A DNA stretch of 8,917 nt. Origin: Sedimentisphaerales bacterium (GTDB lineage: Bacteria > Planctomycetota > Phycisphaerae > Sedimentisphaerales > SM23-30). This document shows positions 5,535-8,917 of this stretch, in pieces. Below the pieces are notes generated by a model. That model was not told the origin of the DNA. It was given only the letters and a program-made list of their open reading frames with translations, and ran no database searches. The stretch's first letter is position 1, and each line of letters begins with the position of its first letter. Location of the stretch: assembly GCA_030634605.1 (NCBI GenBank), contig DAOWAK010000027.1, positions 1 to 8,917 of the forward strand, given 5' to 3'. A program made the translations under genes and the position numbers.

Positions 5535-6458
5535 CTAACTAAACAACGCCTCCACAAATGTTTCCGGGTCAAATGGTTCGATATCTTCGGGCTTTTCACC
5601 CAGGCCTACGAATTTGACCGGAATGTTTATCTGGTTACGAATTGCCACTACAATGCCGCCCTTGGCGGTACCGTCCAGCTTGGCTAGCATTATGCCGGTC
5701 ACATCGACCGCTTCGGTAAACATCTTGGCTTGGTTGATCGCGTTCTGGCCGGTCGTGGCGTCCAGCACCTGCAAAACTTCATGCGGGCCGTCGGGAATCT
5801 TTCGGGTAATCACGTTGCGAATCTTGCTCAGTTCCATCATCAGGTTTTTCTGCGTATGCAGCCGTCCGGCAGTATCGACCAGCAGCACGTCCGCCTTTCG
5901 CGCCAAAGCCGCTTCACAGGCGTCAAACGCCACCGCCGCCGGATCGCTGTTTTGCCGATGCTTAACGATCTGCACCCCCGTCCGCTGCGACCAGATCGTC
6001 AGCTGTTCCACCGCCGCCGCCCGAAACGTATCGCACGCCGCCAGCACCACCTCTTTGCCCTGGCTGCTCAAAAGATACGCAAACTTGGCAACGCTGGTGG
6101 TTTTGCCACTGCCGTTGACCCCGGTTACCATCACCACCGTCGGGCCCGATTCAGCAAAGTTCAACTCCCGGTCACGCTGCGGCCAGTATTCGATCAACTC
6201 CTGCTTGAGAAACGGCACGACATCTTCCGCCGATGAAATCTTCCGCTCCTTCCACGCCGCCCGCAAATCTTTGATAATCTGTAGCGTCGTCTCCACACCG
6301 ATATCGTCGCTGATCAGCTTTTCCTCCAACTCATCCAGCAGCTCTTCGTCAATTTTCCGCCCCAAAGTCAAAACCGTCGTCAAAGAATCGCTGATTTTCT
6401 TGCGACTTTTCGACAGACCGTTTTTTAATTTATCCAGTGTCTTAGAAAAAAATGCCAT
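5535..6458 (-). CDS. ftsY: Signal recognition particle receptor FtsY
   Basis: FtsY is the membrane-associated GTPase that docks SRP-ribosome complexes at the translocon. The 307-residue protein is the NG core. The N domain is a helical bundle (about 1-95). The G domain carries G1 GVNGSGKTT (113-121), DTFRAAA (143-149), DTAGR (195-199), DATTGQNA (233-240), AKLDGTAKGG (259-268) and GLGE (285-288). The long acidic A domain of E. coli FtsY is absent, and a basic, amphipathic start (MAFFSKTLDKLKNGLSKSRKK) may bind lipids instead. The G4 motif has Ala where Thr is usual (AKLDG for TKLDG). It lies 23 bases after nusB and directly before the zinc-ribbon gene. GGGA lies 4 bases before the ATG. Confidence 0.96.
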   Translation of the reverse strand: MAFFSKTLDKLKNGLSKSRKKISDSLTTVLTLGRKIDEELLDELEEKLISDDIGVETTLQIIKDLRAAWKERKISSAEDVVPFLKQELIEYWPQRDRELNFAESGPTVVMVTGVNGSGKTTSVAKFAYLLSSQGKEVVLAACDTFRAAAVEQLTIWSQRTGVQIVKHRQNSDPAAVAFDACEAALARKADVLLVDTAGRLHTQKNLMMELSKIRNVITRKIPDGPHEVLQVLDATTGQNAINQAKMFTEAVDVTGIMLAKLDGTAKGGIVVAIRNQINIPVKFVGLGEKPEDIEPFDPETFVEALFS

Positions 6459-6481
6459 GGTTTCCCGTTATCCCGGTTGTT

Positions 6482-6988
6482 TTACAAACTGTCCTTGTTT
6501 TCATTAACATCACTGCTGTCGTCATCTTGCTGTTTCAATTTCTGCCAGATCGCGTCCAGTATCCCATTTACAAACGCCGGGGCCTGGGCGGTGCTGAACG
6601 ACTTGGCCAATTCCACCGCTTCATTAATCACCACCCGCGGCGGAACCTCCGGACAAGCTTGCAACTGATAAACCGCCAGGCGTAAATTGCAACGGTCCAC
6701 CAGGCTGATTCGGCTAAGGTCCCAGTTGCTGCTGACCGCCTTGATCAACTGATCCAGCTCGTTTATCTTTCGCCAACAGCCCAGAATCAGCTGCTTGGCT
6801 GGTTGCTGGGCCTGAGAATTTTCACAATTTTCCCCCAGAAAACCATCGATCTGATCCAGATTCCCCCCACGCTGCACCGACAACTGATAAATAAACTGCA
6901 ACGCCAGACGACGCGCCAGACTGCGCGGATCGCCGGATCGATTATGATGATGCTTCGAACTTCCAGACGTACCAACAGGTCGTTTCAT
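6482..6988 (-). CDS. nusB: Transcription antitermination factor NusB
   Basis: NusB binds boxA RNA with NusE (ribosomal protein S10) and supports antitermination and rRNA transcription. The 168-residue protein shows the helical family pattern: SLARRLALQFIYQLSV (23-38), ISLVDRCNLRLAVYQLQ (94-110), VVINEAVELAKSF (119-131) and APAFVNGILDAIW (136-148). There is an N-terminal extension of about 20 polar residues, with a run of three His, and an acidic C-terminal tail after 152. It follows ribH by 75 bases, an arrangement seen in many bacteria, and precedes ftsY. GAGG is 12 bases before the ATG, so the ribosome binding site is weak. No other in-frame Met lies close enough to serve as a start. Confidence 0.94.
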   Translation of the reverse strand: MKRPVGTSGSSKHHHNRSGDPRSLARRLALQFIYQLSVQRGGNLDQIDGFLGENCENSQAQQPAKQLILGCWRKINELDQLIKAVSSNWDLSRISLVDRCNLRLAVYQLQACPEVPPRVVINEAVELAKSFSTAQAPAFVNGILDAIWQKLKQQDDDSSDVNENKDSL

Positions 6989-7009
6989 AAAATTTTATGC
7001 CTCGAACAA

Positions 7010-7023
7010 AATCCGCAAGGATT
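7010..7023 (-). other. Small stem-loop between ribH and nusB
   Basis: On the - strand, AATCC and GGATT form a 5-bp stem around TTGC, followed by TTGTT. It resembles a very weak attenuator or terminator in the 75-base ribH-nusB gap. Only the stem is seen; no function is shown. Confidence 0.2.
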
Positions 7024-7063
7024 AGACAGTTTACGACATTTTTTTCAACAGTTTTTGTCCGAG

Positions 7064-7540
7064 CTAACTAATCCCGTCCAGTTGACTGAGCACCTGAACC
7101 ATCTCGATTGCCCCGGATGCGGCATTGAAGCCCAGGTTGCCCCCTTTGGCACCAGCCCGATCGATCGCCTCATCCAGCGTGTCACAGGTTATCACTCCAA
7201 ACATCGTGGGCACGCCGCTTTGCAAACCAACCTCGCCAACTCCGCGGGTAATCTGCTGACACACCTGCTCGTAATGCGAGGTCTGCCCGCGAATAACCGC
7301 CGCCAGACAAAGCACTGCTGCGAACTTGCCAGTCTGGGCCATTCGCTTGGCTGCTACCGGCACCTCAAACGAACCCGGCACCCACAAAACCGTAGCCTGT
7401 TCATCTTTGGCACCGTGACGCTTAAGGCAATCAATCGCGCCATCGAGCAGCTTGGAAGTGATAAACTCATTAAAACGACTCACCACGATGCCGTAACTCT
7501 CGCTGCCCACCTGCAACTGACCGTGTAGTTGTTGTGGCAT
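7064..7540 (-). CDS. ribH: 6,7-dimethyl-8-ribityllumazine synthase
   Basis: RibH condenses 5-amino-6-ribitylaminouracil with 3,4-dihydroxy-2-butanone 4-phosphate, the penultimate step of riboflavin synthesis, usually as a 60-subunit or pentameric cytoplasmic assembly. The 158-residue protein has the aromatic stacking residue in SRFNEFIT (F23), the GSFEVP loop (56-61), AVIRGQTSHYEQV (81-93) with catalytic His at 89, FGVITCDTLDEAIDRAG (114-130) with the phosphate-binding Arg at 128, and the Gly-rich segment GAKGGNLG (130-137). Length is standard. GGAG lies 6 bases before the ATG, a good site. It is the first gene of the probable ribH-nusB-ftsY-fmdB operon, 95 bases after tkt on the same strand. 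Confidence 0.96.
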   Translation of the reverse strand: MPQQLHGQLQVGSESYGIVVSRFNEFITSKLLDGAIDCLKRHGAKDEQATVLWVPGSFEVPVAAKRMAQTGKFAAVLCLAAVIRGQTSHYEQVCQQITRGVGEVGLQSGVPTMFGVITCDTLDEAIDRAGAKGGNLGFNAASGAIEMVQVLSQLDGIS

Positions 7541-7635
7541 AATATTCTCCAGTTTATTTATCGCCCTAAACGGGCCTGTTCAGTAATCAGACTTTTCATC
7601 TGAACCAACACAAAAAAATCGCCGTTCGGTCAGGC
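7541..7635 (-). other. tkt-ribH intergenic region
   Basis: Reading on the - strand from the tkt stop, a T7 run (7618-7612) follows a weak GCC/GGC pairing (7635-7621), which might be a poor tkt terminator. Then come TCAGA/TCTGA with a 7-base loop, GCCC/GGGC (7575-7563) with a 5-base loop, and the ribH ribosome binding site. No convincing -35/-10 pair is seen, so read-through from tkt into ribH is possible. Confidence 0.3.
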
Positions 7636-8917
7636 TCACTTACAGATCGCCCGTGCCGCTCCAGCAATATCATCGACTGTCAGACTTACCATCTCCAGCG
7701 TTTCTTCCGGCGTCCGGGCGCTCTTGGGCACTTTCCGCACAAACATCGATTCCACCGTCAAAGCTTTCCCAGACCGCGCCGCTGCCGCCGTAACTTCGTC
7801 AGTAATTCCGCCGATGTAATTATCCTCCACCACCAGAATTTTGCCGTTACAACTGCTGCCCAATTCGAGTATTCCATCGGTCTGCAGCGGCATCGAATAG
7901 GCATCGACCAGCGTGGCTGATACTCCAGCTTTGGCCAGAACTTCCATCGCCGCCTTGGCAATGTGCACCATGTAGCCGCTGGCTACAATCACCAGATCGC
8001 CGCCATCGATCAATTTCTTAAATCCGCCCACCTCAAAATTTTCATCCTCGTCATAGAGAAATTCCACGTCCGGACGGTGCGTTCGCATGTAGCAAACACC
8101 ATCGGTATTAGCCATCAGCTCGGTCAGCTTGAAGGCGCTCACCGCGTCCGACGGACAAAAAGCCGTCATGGCCGGGGTGCCGTCACCATTTTGGGCATGA
8201 GTAAACGACCGAATAAATGCCATATCCGGCAGCCCCATCTGGCTCGGCCCGTCCGCCGCCAGCGAAACTCCCGCGTGCGAACCGCACAACTTAATATTCG
8301 CCCTGCTGATAACCGCCAGCTCCACCTGATCGTAACCACGAACCAGGAACTTGGCAAAACTGGAAACAAACGGAATCTTATCCGCCGCCGCCAGTCCAAC
8401 AGCCGCCGATATCATGTTCTGCTCTGCTATCCGGGCTTCAAAATACCTATCAGCGTATTTCGCGGCAAACATATTTGCGAACGTCGAACCTTTAACATCA
8501 CCATCCAGCGCCACCACCCGTTCATCCGCCGCACCCAACGCCGCCAACGCCACTCCATAGGCCCGACGGGTCGCCAGTTGCTTGCCTTCCAGGGCATCTT
8601 CCAGCCCGGCTTCCTTCATCGCCGCCGCGAACGAACCTGCCGAAATCCTGCCCTCGCCGGTCTTCTTACTCAATACAGCAGGTTTGGCCGCGGTGAAAGC
8701 CTGAGCATCTTCGTTAACGCCCAGCTTGGCTGCGATGGTGTCCAGATCAGCAATCGCCTGCTCCAGCAAGTTGCCCTTGATCGGCTTGCCGTGATAATTC
8801 TTACTCTGCAACTCGGTGCTGCCCCAACCCTTAACCGTCTTGGCTATTATCGCTATCGGCTTGTCTGTTGCTTCCGCCTCCAGCGCCGCAATTACCTGGC
8901 CCCAGTCGTGACCGTCA
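7636..8917 (-). CDS. tkt: Transketolase, partial (5' end beyond window)
   Basis: Transketolase is a thiamine-diphosphate enzyme of the pentose phosphate and Calvin-type pathways that moves two-carbon ketol units between sugar phosphates. 426 codons of the C-terminal part are present; the gene runs off the right edge. The visible start has DGHDWGQVIAALEAE, IIAKTVKGWG and NYHGKP, the end of the first TPP domain. The pyrimidine domain has LDGDVKGSTF, EARIAEQNM (catalytic Glu at 8422-8424) and LCGSHAGVSLAADGPSQMGLPD. The C-terminal transketolase domain ends in SLTVDDIAGAARAICK. Resemblance is to the shorter, animal-type transketolases (about 620 residues) rather than E. coli TktA. A TTG at 8809-8811 could be mistaken for a start, but the conserved frame continues upstream to the window edge. 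Confidence 0.93.
   Translation of the reverse strand, partial: DGHDWGQVIAALEAEATDKPIAIIAKTVKGWGSTELQSKNYHGKPIKGNLLEQAIADLDTIAAKLGVNEDAQAFTAAKPAVLSKKTGEGRISAGSFAAAMKEAGLEDALEGKQLATRRAYGVALAALGAADERVVALDGDVKGSTFANMFAAKYADRYFEARIAEQNMISAAVGLAAADKIPFVSSFAKFLVRGYDQVELAVISRANIKLCGSHAGVSLAADGPSQMGLPDMAFIRSFTHAQNGDGTPAMTAFCPSDAVSAFKLTELMANTDGVCYMRTHRPDVEFLYDEDENFEVGGFKKLIDGGDLVIVASGYMVHIAKAAMEVLAKAGVSATLVDAYSMPLQTDGILELGSSCNGKILVVEDNYIGGITDEVTAAAARSGKALTVESMFVRKVPKSARTPEETLEMVSLTVDDIAGAARAICK

Noticed and set aside
5614..6507. 297-codon open frame on the + strand opposite ftsY
   Set aside because: Antisense shadow: low-complexity Ser/Thr/Val-rich translation, while the opposite strand encodes a full FtsY GTPase.
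6803..7528. 241-codon open frame on the + strand opposite nusB and ribH
   Set aside because: It crosses two genuine genes on the other strand and shows no family features.

Overview
This window reads as bacterial core chromosome, about half GC, with tightly packed genes. There are no transposases, phage genes, CRISPR repeats or tRNA/rRNA genes. The gene set and protein styles suggest a Planctomycetota-like anaerobe, perhaps Phycisphaerae: an animal-type transketolase, a short FmdB zinc ribbon, a compact Rho, and a folate one-carbon enzyme of the kind found in anaerobes. That assignment is inference from family resemblance only; no taxonomic marker lies in the window.

The left half is on the + strand. 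A 368-base leader carries a perfect CRP/FNR-type palindrome (TGTGA-N6-TCACA) and precedes an 822-residue fusion protein. The fusion joins a methylene-tetrahydrofolate reductase barrel (MetF-like), a cysteine-rich MTHFR C-terminal domain (MetV-like), and a pterin-binding barrel of the methyl-THF:corrinoid methyltransferase family (AcsE/MetH-like). After a gap holding a long stem-loop, a TATAAT box and a 16-codon possible leader peptide comes rho, a compact form without the N-terminal helical domain. Next, behind a good sigma-70-type promoter and a leader of about 140 nt, is a free-standing YbaK/EbsC-family aminoacyl-tRNA deacylase.

At about 4906 the strand switches. The deacylase gene and a small cupin gene converge with only 2 bases between their stop codons. 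The right half, all on the - strand, reads in transcription order: tkt (5' end outside the window), ribH, nusB, ftsY, an fmdB-type zinc-ribbon gene, and the cupin gene. ribH-nusB-ftsY-fmdB is a probable operon for flavin synthesis, antitermination and membrane targeting. ftsY and the zinc-ribbon gene are separated by one base.

The most noteworthy items are the three-domain folate enzyme, which could reduce methylene-THF and hand on the methyl group in one polypeptide, and the CRP-like operator in front of it. The remaining genes are ordinary housekeeping genes with a few architectural variants.
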